Under the pieces are notes generated by a model, which saw nothing but the letters and a program-made list of their open reading frames with translations, did no database searches and was not told the DNA's origin. This document shows positions 1-9,679 of a stretch of DNA of 64,000 bases, in pieces (position 1 is the stretch's first letter; each line of letters opens with the position of its first letter). The translations under genes and the position numbers were made by a program. Source of the stretch: Bremia lactucae (lineage: Eukaryota > Oomycota > Peronosporomycetes > Peronosporales > Peronosporaceae). The stretch is taken from positions 5,209,881 through 5,273,880 of the forward strand of contig NC_090610.1 in the NCBI RefSeq assembly GCF_004359215.1, written 5' to 3'.

Positions 1-626
1 TCTTTTCCTTAAAGATCGCCCATGAAGGGAACGCCTTTCTGTCCGCCATAAGCGCCGAGTAAGCCCACTCTGACGCCTTACCGCGCAGATGCGACATAGC
101 GTACGACACCATCCGGCTGTCGTCCTCGATGAGCTGGGCGACACCGCACTGCTCCACGGCTAAAAGACAGTGGACAATCGTGTGCACCGCAGTTCCATCG
201 AACTTGGGCGGGTCCATCCGAATGGGCCTCGGCTGATGCAGCCGGGCAGAGAGCATCTCAACAGTCCTTGAGAGCCTCGCTCCAAGCCTGCTCATGCCTC
301 AGCTCATCCTGAGTCTGAGTGACGGACTCTGCCGCAGCATGGCCTTGTGCCTCGGACGCGGCCCTCCGCTGTCCGAGCACCATTGACTCAAACTGATCCA
401 ACTGAGCAACATGTTGCTCAGGAGGACTACCCAGGAGTCTGGCCAGGGCTTGTTCACCAAGTCCCTGAGCCAAAAGTCCTGCCACCTCCCGATGATGTTC
501 GGAGAGGTGGAGAAAATGAGCCCAATCAATATGGAGGCTCATCCTCACGTACATCGCAGGGATGCGGGTCGTGGGGAGGATTTCAAGTGCTACCAATTGT
601 AGGCGGGCACGTCGTAATGCGGCCAC
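1..626 (-). mobile_element. Ty3/Gypsy gag fragment, truncated by window edge
   Basis: Reading leftward from 626, one frame encodes a gag-like start (about 122 codons, including MSLHIDWAHFL and HREVAGLLAQ). It stops at 258. A second frame takes over near 254 and stays open to the window edge, with RMDPPKFDG, DDSRMVSYAMSHLRGKASEW and ALMADRKAFPSW. This is the usual core of oomycete Gypsy gag proteins, which package element RNA. The frame change shows at least one indel, so the copy is not functional. It lies just inside the LTR at 598-1154, with a primer-binding-like TGGTAGCACTTG between them. The rest of the element lies outside the window. Confidence 0.7.
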
Positions 627-1154
627 GCTCTATTCAGACACACACCCTAGCACAGCGAGGAAGCGGTTTAACCAGCTTCTCTGGCGTGCAGTGAGGTAGT
701 TGTATTGAGCGCCTTAGCGACATCACCCAACGCACTAAGTACTCTGGTTAAGTGTCGTCACGGGAGCGGTAATCCGGCTCCTCGTGCGCACTTAGCAAGT
801 AGGTAGTAAATTTCAGACTGATTCATATTTAATCGTAGTAAATATAAATAAATATTTTTACCAATTAAAATGTCATCTCTATAGATAACACTTAATATGT
901 ATTGCGAGCGTGCGTATCTTTTAGATACCTTGCGTAACGGATGACGCTAGCCGTCATCACGGATGACGCTGGGCGTCATCCCTCCTAATGTGAATGCTTC
1001 CATGCGCATCACATACACAAGGGTTGGTCACAAATGTGCACCCCACCCGAGTGCTGGGTCTAATTACTATTTTTAAGTAGTTGACCATCCCCTTAAGTAC
1101 ACCAAGTGTATTACCGGGGACTGTGTAACATTAAGGCAACTTTAGCCCATTACA
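598..1154 (-). repeat. Gypsy long terminal repeat, copy 1
   Basis: A 557-bp segment bounded by TGTAGGCGGG and CCCATTACA on the + strand. It recurs with high similarity at 8354-8886 and in part at 9360-9679. Shared internal landmarks include the repeated GATGACGCT.GCGTCAT palindromes near 940-980 and ACCCGAGTGCTGGGTC near 1050. The gag reading frame lies immediately at the low-coordinate side, so this is the 5' LTR of a minus-strand element. High-coordinate flank: another Gypsy LTR fragment. Confidence 0.75.
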
Positions 1155-1345
1155 CATTTGCTAGTACTGACAACAGTACTAGTCGATCTCATTACAGTGA
1201 AGGTAGGGTGCCTCGATTACTTCATATACACGACACGCAGAGGAAGATTCTGAGAAGCTAGGTCTTAGCTACTAAATATTTCTAAGGCTTTAGAATAGGG
1301 AAAAAGTAAAACTGTTATAATATATTAGTTCCTTCGTAACGATCT
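1155..1345 (-). repeat. Gypsy LTR 3' fragment (TGTAACGG family)
   Basis: The reverse complement matches the right part of the LTR at 20133-20609: GTGTATATGAAGTAATCGAGG, then a CCTTCACTGTAATGAG stretch and the GACTAGTACTGTTGTCAGTA segment. It is cut at 1154/1155 by the LTR of a different element, so it is an older copy used as an insertion target. Only the LTR 3' half is recognisable. Confidence 0.6.
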
Positions 1346-1497
1346 TCTATCTACTACTGACTTTATTGTATTCATAGTAAACTGTGTATGGTAGCGCCTA
1401 CTTGCGCACCGACAATCGTGTCTTGTGACGATTGGCGGGCTTGTTTTGAGCATAAATCACTAGACGATTTCTGACGTTTTAGATCCATAAAGTCAAA

Positions 1498-2335
1498 TTG
1501 GCGTCGACAAGGATTTCCGTCCCTACGTGGTGTTCGGCCATGTTGGAGATCCAGGAATCCTTGATAATTACAAATTGCGACCGCTGGGTTGAGGAAGTTT
1601 TGGACACTCTTTGCTGGTTGTGCAGAGACGGGAAAGCTCCTCAAATCGATGCACGAATTTCATCACCTACGGTATCTGCCCTGTATGGTGCAAAAATACT
1701 GTCGAATCATCCACAAAAGCTGAGAATTTATGTTCTAGGTGTGGAATGCCTTGGTGCGGCATCCCCAGGATCTGGGTCCTTTGTAACAGTGTAATTGCTA
1801 GTATTTCTGCCACGAGAAGAAATAGTAACGTCACCGGGCAACCCTGCCGGATACCGTGAGAACTGGAATCCGGTCCGATATTATTTCATGGCGAACGTTC
1901 CGTATTATTATTATGGTTGATTTCTCAACCCAAAATACCGCATAGCTTCAAATAAAAATTCACGAGAAACCGTATAATATGCCTTTCGAAAGTCCAGCAG
2001 AAAAATTGCCCGGCTATCCGCCGGCTTCTGGTCTGGATTGTCTACTGCTGCCAATATCTGCGCCATCACCATCATGACTGTCTCGGACATTTTTCTGTCT
2101 TCCAAGCACGAAGCACTATTGAGTGTCTTGCATGAGCGCTCCTAGGACTCGCTGGACTCTGTGAGACAGCAGCTTGGCGACTACTTTGAAGCCGGACTGG
2201 AGCAACGCTATCGGTCGATATCGGAGGAATTGCCCTTATTCGGGAGCGGGATGATTAGATTCTCCAAAAAGGAGGCTGGAGGTGTTCAACCCTGCAATAT
2301 GTTGTTGCCTATAATGACGAGTGCGGGTGCGAGTA
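1498..2335 (-). mobile_element. LINE reverse transcriptase fragment
   Basis: The minus strand encodes non-LTR reverse transcriptase motifs in broken frames. Around 1911-2105 there is an open frame with LLDFRKAYYTVSREFLFEAM (motif A region). Around 1650-1860 there is GIRQGCPVTLLFLLVAEIL followed by KFSAFVDDSTVFL (motifs B and C, catalytic FVDD). It is interrupted by stops and frameshifts. The same domain occurs in the long LINE at 34893-43795, whose motif C reads FVDN. The fragment is cut at about 2336 by a Gypsy LTR. Confidence 0.65.
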
Positions 2336-2517
2336 ATGTAACCGGTCCAGTTACATGAATAATATTTCCTACAAGTGGAGTAATAAATATTAATTTCTAT
2401 GAGAGTAATAAGTAAAAATGTACAGAATTATTATATTCTTAAATTTTTTGACTGAATAGTTCCAATATTACAAATTTTAGTAGTATTGACGCAATAAGAC
2501 ATTTGCTATATTGATTG
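2336..2517 (+). repeat. Gypsy LTR 5' fragment
   Basis: Begins near TGTAACCGG..GTTACATGA and continues through GTATTGACGCAATAA and TATTGATTGGT. These landmarks are shared with the 5' half of the LTR at 20133-20609. The 3' half is missing here, but an equivalent 3' end lies at about 3594-3694. Confidence 0.55.
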
Positions 2518-3593
2518 GTCACCGTGGCAAGCCTTTCATTGAGCGTCGCCATCAGGGTAATACTACTCAATGCAATAATGCTACCTGCTGGTTTGCTTAC
2601 TGCTGCGGCTTTTAGGCTCCCGCAATGGGCTCAGGCGGAACTGCACAACATACAAAAGCAATTTCTGTGGCACCACTCCACGTCTACAGGATACAGCAAG
2701 GTAAGGTATATTTTGACCTGCTGTACACGCCACGAGGAGCGGGTGAAATAGGGCTTGTCTCCGTCGACGTCGTCATTGGCATTTAGAATCTTAAGCATGC
2801 GATGAAGTGGCTCATTCAGAAACGAGATCGATACTTCTAGCATGGATATTTCAGGATATGGGGGTCTCAGATAATTGGACCATATCACCGGCGAAACCTA
2901 ACGCTGACAGAAAACATGTTTCGGCGGCGCCACAATTAGAAATCGTAACGGAAATTATTGAATGCATTCCACCGCCACAAGAAGAATGGACGATCGTCAA
3001 AAGCATCGAACGAGCCGCTGAAGTACCTCGTGACACACTTGTTGCCGCCAGGTCGGACCAGGATCGACTTCTACAATACGCAGATGACATCTCGACTCTC
3101 ACACACATGCTATGTGAGCACAAGGAGTTTTTAACGACTGCTCGGTGGGCTTGTAATCCATGGATAGTGGATGACAAGGAGTGACAAGGACCTGATGCTT
3201 TCAACGGATAAGTATCCATTTCCAAACGCCAACACGCTAGCTAAATTACATATTCAGCGGGTTTCAACACTAAATTACCGTATTCGATTTCAAAGCACGG
3301 AACTACGCAACTGTCACACCATTCCCAAACCGGGTCTATCGGCAACAACCATACTCATGGGTAGCCCCTCTCTGCACGTGGAAGAAGTTATGCGAATACC
3401 GGCACAGCTGATGTTACGAGACGGAACAGAGGCACTGAGCACGTACCATTGGGCATATATAAGCCATCAAGCTGCACACGGGACCCATCAAGCACACCTC
3501 CAGCAGCAACCTCGCTCGTATCGTCCTCCATCAAGCTGCCAACGGTGTGGACTGGATGATTCATCACATGACGTATATGACCGTCACTGACCA
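2518..3593 (+). mobile_element. LINE ORF2 C-terminal fragment
   Basis: The plus strand encodes post-reverse-transcriptase LINE sequence, including LSVAIRVILLNAIMLPAGLL, RLPQWAQAELHNIQKQFLW and WIVDDKEW. The phrase after FLWHHSTSTG matches the same region of the LINE at about 41870-42065 (frames around NPGLL..GG.GL). It is frameshifted throughout. It is opposite in orientation to the reverse-transcriptase piece at 1498-2335. Confidence 0.55.
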
Positions 3594-3976
3594 TCTGGAA
3601 CGTCGTATACGTGAAGTTTTTCGAGTCACCCCATCTTCACTGTAATCAGGTTGACTAGTACTTTTGTCAGCACTAGCAACGGTGCCCCGTTGCACCTGGT
3701 GGCATTTCGTAGTCCGTTCAACGGTCTACGCACGTTCTATCTGACAAGGACATGGTGGACGAAGAAAGGAGGGAGCTTCAAGCCCCTCAAGAAGACTATC
3801 ACGCAAAGCGTGAAAGGTTTCATCAGTTGAGTGACTTGAATGGAGAGCGGTCAAACGCATTATGTTGGCCGTAGGCGGGCCAGCCGTTGGCGCTGTGCAA
3901 CTCACTTTGAACACAGATGAACAACATGCGGCCAAACCCGAGTTCATACTGTTATCCTATGAGCTTGAAGATGGGC
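3594..3976 (+). mobile_element. Gypsy LTR 3' end plus leader/gag start fragment
   Basis: An LTR end (GACTAGTACTTTTGTCAGCA .. GTGCCCCGTTGCA, ending near 3694) is followed by CCTGGTGGC, a primer-binding-like motif. A leader follows that is shared with copies at 51830-52090, 53440-53660 and 59800-60010: CACGCAAAGCGTGAAAGG, then GAGCGGTCAAACGCAT and GCGGGCCAGCCGTT. The gag frame (TDEQHAAKPEFI) is cut at about 3976 by a SINE. Confidence 0.55.
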
Positions 3977-4261
3977 TTACGGCCGGGATTGCAAACCGTA
4001 AAGTGAGTTGCATTTTGAGTTATCTTGATACTAACGTTAACTATCCTACTGTTGTCTCTTTCCTATCGTTCGATGCGCCCCCTTTCTCACATATGAGAAC
4101 TATAATAAAAGAGGGGGCGTCATCGCCTGGCAGGACACAGGACAGTGCTAGGGGACCCCGAACAGCAGTTCTCGAAGATTCTAATCTTTGTCATTGCCAG
4201 GTGCGGAACCGTTGACCTGTGGGATGACACTGCCATGCCTTAACCGAGTGAGCTACAGCGC
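3977..4261 (-). mobile_element. tRNA-derived SINE, copy A
   Basis: The minus strand begins GCGCTGTAGCTCACTCGG. An internal RNA polymerase III A box lies in that start and a weaker, mutated B box (GGTTCCGCACC) follows. An unrelated body of about 215 bp runs to CCCGGCCGTAAG. It aligns along its whole length with the copy at 7862-8138. The ends, in the same orientation, are shared by both copies, which supports a mobile unit of about 280 bp and not an LTR. Confidence 0.55.
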
Positions 4262-4439
4262 ATGATTGTTCTTTTCACAGACACTATTTCCCCATTTATG
4301 GCTACCACCTTAAGGGCGCAAATGCATAAAGCGCAAACTTTGGTAACACATCAATCTCTAAAACTCTCTTGATGTGCACCCTAACTGTATGCCCTTATGC
4401 CGCCATACCGAGTCTCATGATAAACTTGGTGCTTGTGAC
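4262..4439. other. Spacer between SINE and Copia remnant
   Basis: A short stretch with no open frame of note. It probably holds the decayed 3' end of the Copia element that follows. No LTR could be recognised here. Confidence 0.3.
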
Positions 4440-7400
4440 TCTTGAGAGAGCCTTGGTCAACCCGTCCGCGATCATTTCTTCTTGTACTCCAGCGCAATTA
4501 CCTAACTTGCCACCTTCTCACGCAAGAAATGAAACTTGATGTCGATATGCTACGTGCGCGAATGGTAGACAGGGCTCTTGGCAAACGCAATACATCCTTG
4601 ATTGTCTTGAAAAATTGTCGTCGCCATCTCCGTCTTGTACTCCAAAAATCTTCATCAAATTTCGAAGCCAGACAGCCTCTTGAGTAGCGCTATACAGACT
4701 CATATACTCTGCTTCCGTGCTTGATGCCTTGATGTCGCAACGGTCGGCTGCTTGGAGTTCCACCCGTTCACGAAGCAGTCATATCCTGTCGTTGAACGCC
4801 GGGTGTCTAAGTCGCCTGCCCAGTTTGCGTCTTCGAACCCAATAAGCTCACCCTTGTTAACGCCGCTAAACACAATGCTGATATCTTTTTTCGTCTTCAA
4901 GTACCTGAGAATCGCTTGGCCGCTACCCAGTGTGACTTTCCGAACGCTAACAAAACTTAACAACTTCGCCGACCGCATGCGCGATGTCTGGTCGTGTACA
5001 AGTGGCGATGTACATTAATGCACTTACCAGTTCGCGATACGGATATTTCGGTACAAACGCTTCAGGCATCTTCACTAGTTTCGAGTTGTTGTCCGCAGGT
5101 GTGGCACGTGCTTGCAATTCTCGATTCCAAAAATTTTCGAAAGTCGCTTGATGTATGCCTGCTGGTTCATCTTGATATTTTGCTTATAACGCTTGCGGTA
5201 AATCTCGATCCTTAGGCGTAACTTGAGATCCCCAGGCTCCTTGATGCTGAACTCTTGCTTTAGCGCACTCTTAATGTCCATAATGTGCTCCTTAGTCTTG
5301 GCGAACAACATTAGATCGTCCACGTAGATTACGCTGATGCTGTATTCGCCGCTAAACACTCGAATAAATACAAGCGGATCTACTGAAGTGCATTTGAATT
5401 CAAGGGCCTCCAAATGCTGATTTAGTTTGCTGTTCCACTGCCGCGCCGCTTGCTTGGTTCTATAGCGCTTTATGCATCAAACACTTCTTCATCGGATTCT
5501 GATCATCATCAAAACCGTTGAATCGGTCAATGTAGATCTACTCATCAACTTTTCCATACAATATGAGGTATCAACGTCTACATTTTCTGCCTTCATGTCT
5601 TCATCTGATGCAATTGCCAACACCGTATTGATTGACTCTTTGCGTTGCACTGGCGCAAAGTCTGGACGAAGTCGATCCCAGGTCGCTGCTTGCAACCAAT
5701 CGTGCCTTGAACTTTACAATATTTCCACTTGGATCGCGCTTGATCCAAAATATTCACATGCATCCAACAGCCTGCTTGTCCGGGGGCATGTCTACTAGCG
5801 TTCACGTTTAGTGATCGTTCAGTGACTGCATCTCGCTATTCATCACTTCCAGCCACTGTTTCTTGTTCTTATCATCATCATTTCATCGTAGGTTAAAGTT
5901 TGTTCTCCATCGTCATCTGCAACGAAGCAGCAATAAAATGAGTCGTCTTCTCCTTCGATGTCGTCCAAATTGAATTGGCCGTGGCGTATGTTGGAGAATT
6001 CTTATTCGAAGCGCACTACACCGCATTTCTTTCGAATTGGTCGCACCATCCACTCATATCCGCCGTCTCTCCCGGGCGTGCTTGATGATCGAGTAGGAAC
6101 CTGTACTTGAGGAATGGACTCGTTTTGGCTACCACGGATCGGATCACGGCAAGCTCTAAGTGGTGGAGTCCGAAGCCTTTCATCATTTGCTGGAACCTCC
6201 ACATCATTGTCGTCAACGTCTCCGAATTCTCTTCATCTTTAATGATGTCGGTAATTCGCTCGTCTTCCTTTTCTATTCCCTTCGAGATGGAATGCTCAAC
6301 AAATGTCACGCTTAATAAAACCATGATCGAGCCATCATCCGCATTCAATAGTCGGTACGCCTTGGGATCCTTAGCGTATCCAAGAAAGTATCACTCCACA
6401 CCCGAATCGTTAAACTTCTTTCGCTTCTCCTTCGGTATGTGCGCGTAGCATTGCTTTCTGTTCAGGATTGAATGAAACTGCGCACTCTTGCTTTCTAAAC
6501 TTCTCCTTGCAGAAACTGTCCATTTGCGCGTTTCGGTCACTTTGAATGACCTGGTTCTTGGTCTCAGACGCTACCTTGATCTCCCGGTAAAACCCCATGA
6601 AGGCGCTCACGACTTAACTCTCTCTTCTTTCGCAAAGAATTAACCGTCACGTACCGACTCTTCATTATGATGAAGCTCACAATGTACTTAAAACTGGATC
6701 TTGAAGCTGACGAGATTGGTCCAAGCACGTTGGAGCACGCGATACCGTCAAAAACGCACACTCTTCCTAAGTCCTTTGTCTTTCTCGCTTGCGTTGAATA
6801 ACATTCGCACTTGCTTTGATGTCGCGCATACGTCACATAAGACGTCGGTCTTCATTTCCGCGCCCTTGATTCTTCCGTCCTTGATCATAGCATTTATCGT
6901 TCCGAACGATGCGTGATGTACCATAGCGCGCTCTCGTACTCGGCTACGTGGCACTCCGCACCAACCTCAACATTCAGGTACGTCAGAAAACCTTGCAACT
7001 TTTCAATGGCAACTGGTGTTTCGCCCCGCTTCACGAGGCACTCGTTGCGCGTGATCTCTACTGTCGTTCCTCGCGCTGATGCAGCCGTTAGCGAGACGAA
7101 TACTTCGACTGATCTTCAACATGGATAGTGTTTTCGAGGCGAGCATCGATTTATCCACGCATGCCCGGTCCGAACTCATAGCTTCGCTGTTGCATGTCCG
7201 ATGACCTTGAGCTTCACATCACTCTTCGCGTTTGATATACTGCATGCCTGACACACTTCCTTGTACTTCACAAAAGCTTCCCGGCCCTTGGACATGTGTG
7301 CAGATGCGCCATTGCCTATAAACCAGCAGCCGCTGACGGACCCTTTGCAAGCGTTGGAGTGGTCGTGTCCCGCTTCTAGTGAATCTCTTCGTCCACGACT

Positions 7401-7861
7401 TGAACGGCAATCTCTAGCATAGTGGCCGACCTTTTCACAGTTCAAACACGCTCCTGACGGTCTTTTAGCACGCCGTTCTTGCTGCTTCCTCGGGTGTTAC
7501 TTCTCTTGCTTTTGTAAAAGCCGTTGCTTCATCCTCCCGTGCCGTGTCCTTGTGCCGCACTTCCTCAGCAATCAGCTTGCTCACGAAGTCAGTGGGATTA
7601 TAGCTTGACACCGACATGCGGAACTCCTGGACTAAGCTCTCGCAGCTTGCAGGCAGCCTCCTCAGTATCACCGCCCATACGCCTCTCCACTTGGCCCGCA
7701 GCTTGCGCTATTCATTTTCATCACTAGATCTTCAAGCTCCGTCACGTAACCACTGATACTTGATACTGAGTACTTGCCTGAGGCAAGCTTTATCTTAAGC
7801 TTTAGTCGATTCGCCATGTCTTGCGTGCGGATAAATCTAGCCAGCCCTCCCCACGCGTCTT
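4440..7861 (-). mobile_element. Ty1/Copia retrotransposon remnant (gag-pol)
   Basis: Copia domains are read leftward in order. The gag end lies at 7465-7860 (DAWGGLARFIRTQDMANRL, LPASCESLVQEFRMSVSSYN). The CCHC knuckle is at 7395-7445 (CEKVGHYARDC) and the protease site at about 7300-7330 (WFIGNGASAHMS). GAG-pre-integrase is at 6748-6954, reverse transcriptase at 5075-5413 (VIYVDDLMLFAKTKEHI) and RNase H at 4518-4978 (FEDANWAGDLDTRRSTTGYD, SSTEAEYMSLYSATQEAVWL). Frames change repeatedly. The protease catalytic D-S-G reads G-N-G, so that enzyme is dead. The gag start is missing where a SINE abuts at 7861, and no Copia LTRs were seen. Confidence 0.8.
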
Positions 7862-8138
7862 TTACGGTCGGGATTGCAAAGTGGAAAGTGAGTTATATTT
7901 TGAGTTTATCTCTATCCTACCGTTAGCTCTATCCTAACGTTATCCTTTTTTATCGTTTGGTGCGTCCCCAATCTCACATATGTAAATCACCACAAAATAA
8001 GGGACGTCACTGGCTGGCAGGACAGTGCTGGTGACCCCCAAACACCAGTTCCCGAAGATTTTACTTGTTACGGCCGAGTATCGAACCGGTGACCTATGGG
8101 ATGGCACTGCCATGCCTTACCCGACTGAGCTACAGCGC
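7862..8138 (-). mobile_element. tRNA-derived SINE, copy B
   Basis: The minus strand starts GCGCTGTAGCTCAGTCGG. The A box TAGCTCAGTCGG is at 8132-8121 and the B box GGTTCGATACT at 8087-8077. The spacing of about 34 bp is that of a tRNA gene. The 3' matching acceptor strand of a true tRNA is absent and the transcript would continue into a body of about 210 bp, so this is a tRNA-derived SINE and not a tRNA gene. It abuts Copia gag at 7861. Confidence 0.6.
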
Positions 8139-8353
8139 AACTTCTCAATTTTCCGGCTAACCCACAAGTAGACTTTAAGAAGAATCCAGCCCAAGCTTCA
8201 AGCTTTTTTGCCCCAGCCGTTTGTTCTTTTCGCTTTCACGACGAAGAGTCTAGCTGCAGCCCTTTCTCTACCTCCTGCCGACCAGACGAACCCCTATCGC
8301 TTCTGGCCCGGATCTTGTTCTTGAAAATTTCTCGATGGAAAATCCAATAATCG
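8139..8353. other. Unassigned spacer
   Basis: No convincing open frame on either strand. It may be the 5' untranslated part of the Copia element beyond the SINE insertion, but no motif proves that. Confidence 0.2.
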
Positions 8354-8900
8354 TGTAGGCGGGCACGTCGTAATGCGGCCACGCTCTACTTAAGCACACA
8401 CCCTACCACAGCGAGGAAGCGGTTTGCACCTGCTTCTCTGGCGTGCAGTGAGGTAGTTGTGGTGGGCGCGCAAGCGACCTCACCCAACACACTAAGAACT
8501 CTGGTGAAGTGACGTCACGGGAGCGGTAATCCGTCTCCTCGTGCGCACTTACCAAGTAGGTAGTAATTTTCAGACTGATTTATATTTAATAGAATTAAAT
8601 ACAAATACCTATTTTTACCAATTAAAATGTTATCTCTATAGATATCATTAATATGTATTACGAGCGTATCTTTATAGATACCTCGCGTAACTGATGACGC
8701 TAGCCGTCATCCCTCCTAATGTGAATGCACCCATGTGCATCACATACACAAGGGTTGGTCACAAATGTGCACAACACCCGAGTGCTGGGTCTAATTACTA
8801 TTATTTAGTAATTGACCATCCCCTTAAATGCACCAAGTGTACTTAACGGGGACTGTGTAGCATTAGGGCAACTTTAGCCCGTTACACCATCCCCCCCTTT
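8354..8900 (-). repeat. Gypsy LTR copy 2 with polypurine tract
   Basis: A 533-bp LTR (8354-8886, TGTAGGCGGG .. GCCCGTTACA) closely matching 598-1154. On the minus strand the LTR start is immediately preceded by AAAGGGGGGGATGG (8887-8900). This is a polypurine tract, the plus-strand primer of LTR retrotransposons, so this is the 3' LTR of a minus-strand element whose body once lay to the right. Confidence 0.7.
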
Positions 8901-9259
8901 AAGAACGAATTTACATTTTTAAATTCGTCAAAGAGAAGAGAGGAACTGCGAGCAGCTTTACGCGCCGCTAGTTCACTCGATCACTCTAGCGCACGTGTTT
9001 CCATACACGGCGCCCAAGATGCCACCTAAAAGGGGCCACGTTGGTGGGTCGTCTGCGAAGACGCCCACTCAACCTCGCACTAAGCGCACGCGCCGCGTTA
9101 ATTCGCCGGCCGCGTCTAATGCCTTAGTCGGAACGCTTAACTGGATTGAGCAGGACACAGGACCCTGAGCCCATCATTAATTCGAATCCGCTAAATGAGA
9201 GCAAAAATGGCATCCACATTAAGGAACAAGAGAGCGAAAGCGAAAGCTCATAGTGAATA

Positions 9260-9359
9260 NNNNNNNNNNNNNNNNNNNNNNNNNNNNNNNNNNNNNNNNN
9301 NNNNNNNNNNNNNNNNNNNNNNNNNNNNNNNNNNNNNNNNNNNNNNNNNNNNNNNNNNN
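9260..9359. other. Assembly gap of 100 N
   Basis: Exactly 100 undetermined bases between LINE ORF1 sequence and a partial LTR. A round 100-N run normally marks a gap of unknown true length. Confidence 0.95.
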
Positions 9360-9679
9360 AATAGAATTAAATACAAATACCTATTTTTACCAATTAAAAT
9401 GTTATCTCTATAGATATCATTTAATATGTATTACGAGCGTATCTTTATAGATACCTCGCGTAACTGATGACGCTAGCCGTCATCATGGATGACGCTGGGC
9501 GTCATCCCTCCTAATGTGAATGCACCCATGTGCATCACATCCACAAGGGTTGGTCACAAATGTGCACCACACCCGAGTGTTGGGTCTAATTACTATTATT
9601 TAGTAATTGACCATCCCCTTAAGTACCAAATGTACTTAATGGGGACTGTGTAACATTAGGGCAACTTTAGCCCGTTACA
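9360..9679 (-). repeat. Gypsy LTR copy 3, partial at gap
   Basis: Nearly identical to the right 320 bp of the LTR at 8354-8886, ending GCCCGTTACA at 9679. The left part is lost in the gap. LINE ORF1 sequence continues on its right, so it is an insertion into the LINE, either a solo LTR or the end of an element collapsed in the gap. Confidence 0.65.

Noticed and set aside
3977..8138. tRNA genes at the SINE heads (about 4190-4261 and 8070-8138)
   Set aside because: A and B box-like sequences are present, but the acceptor stem has no matching 3' strand and the anticodon arm does not fold cleanly. Treated as tRNA-derived SINEs.
9195..9450. Open frames spanning the N run
   Set aside because: The frames exist only because undetermined bases hide stops.
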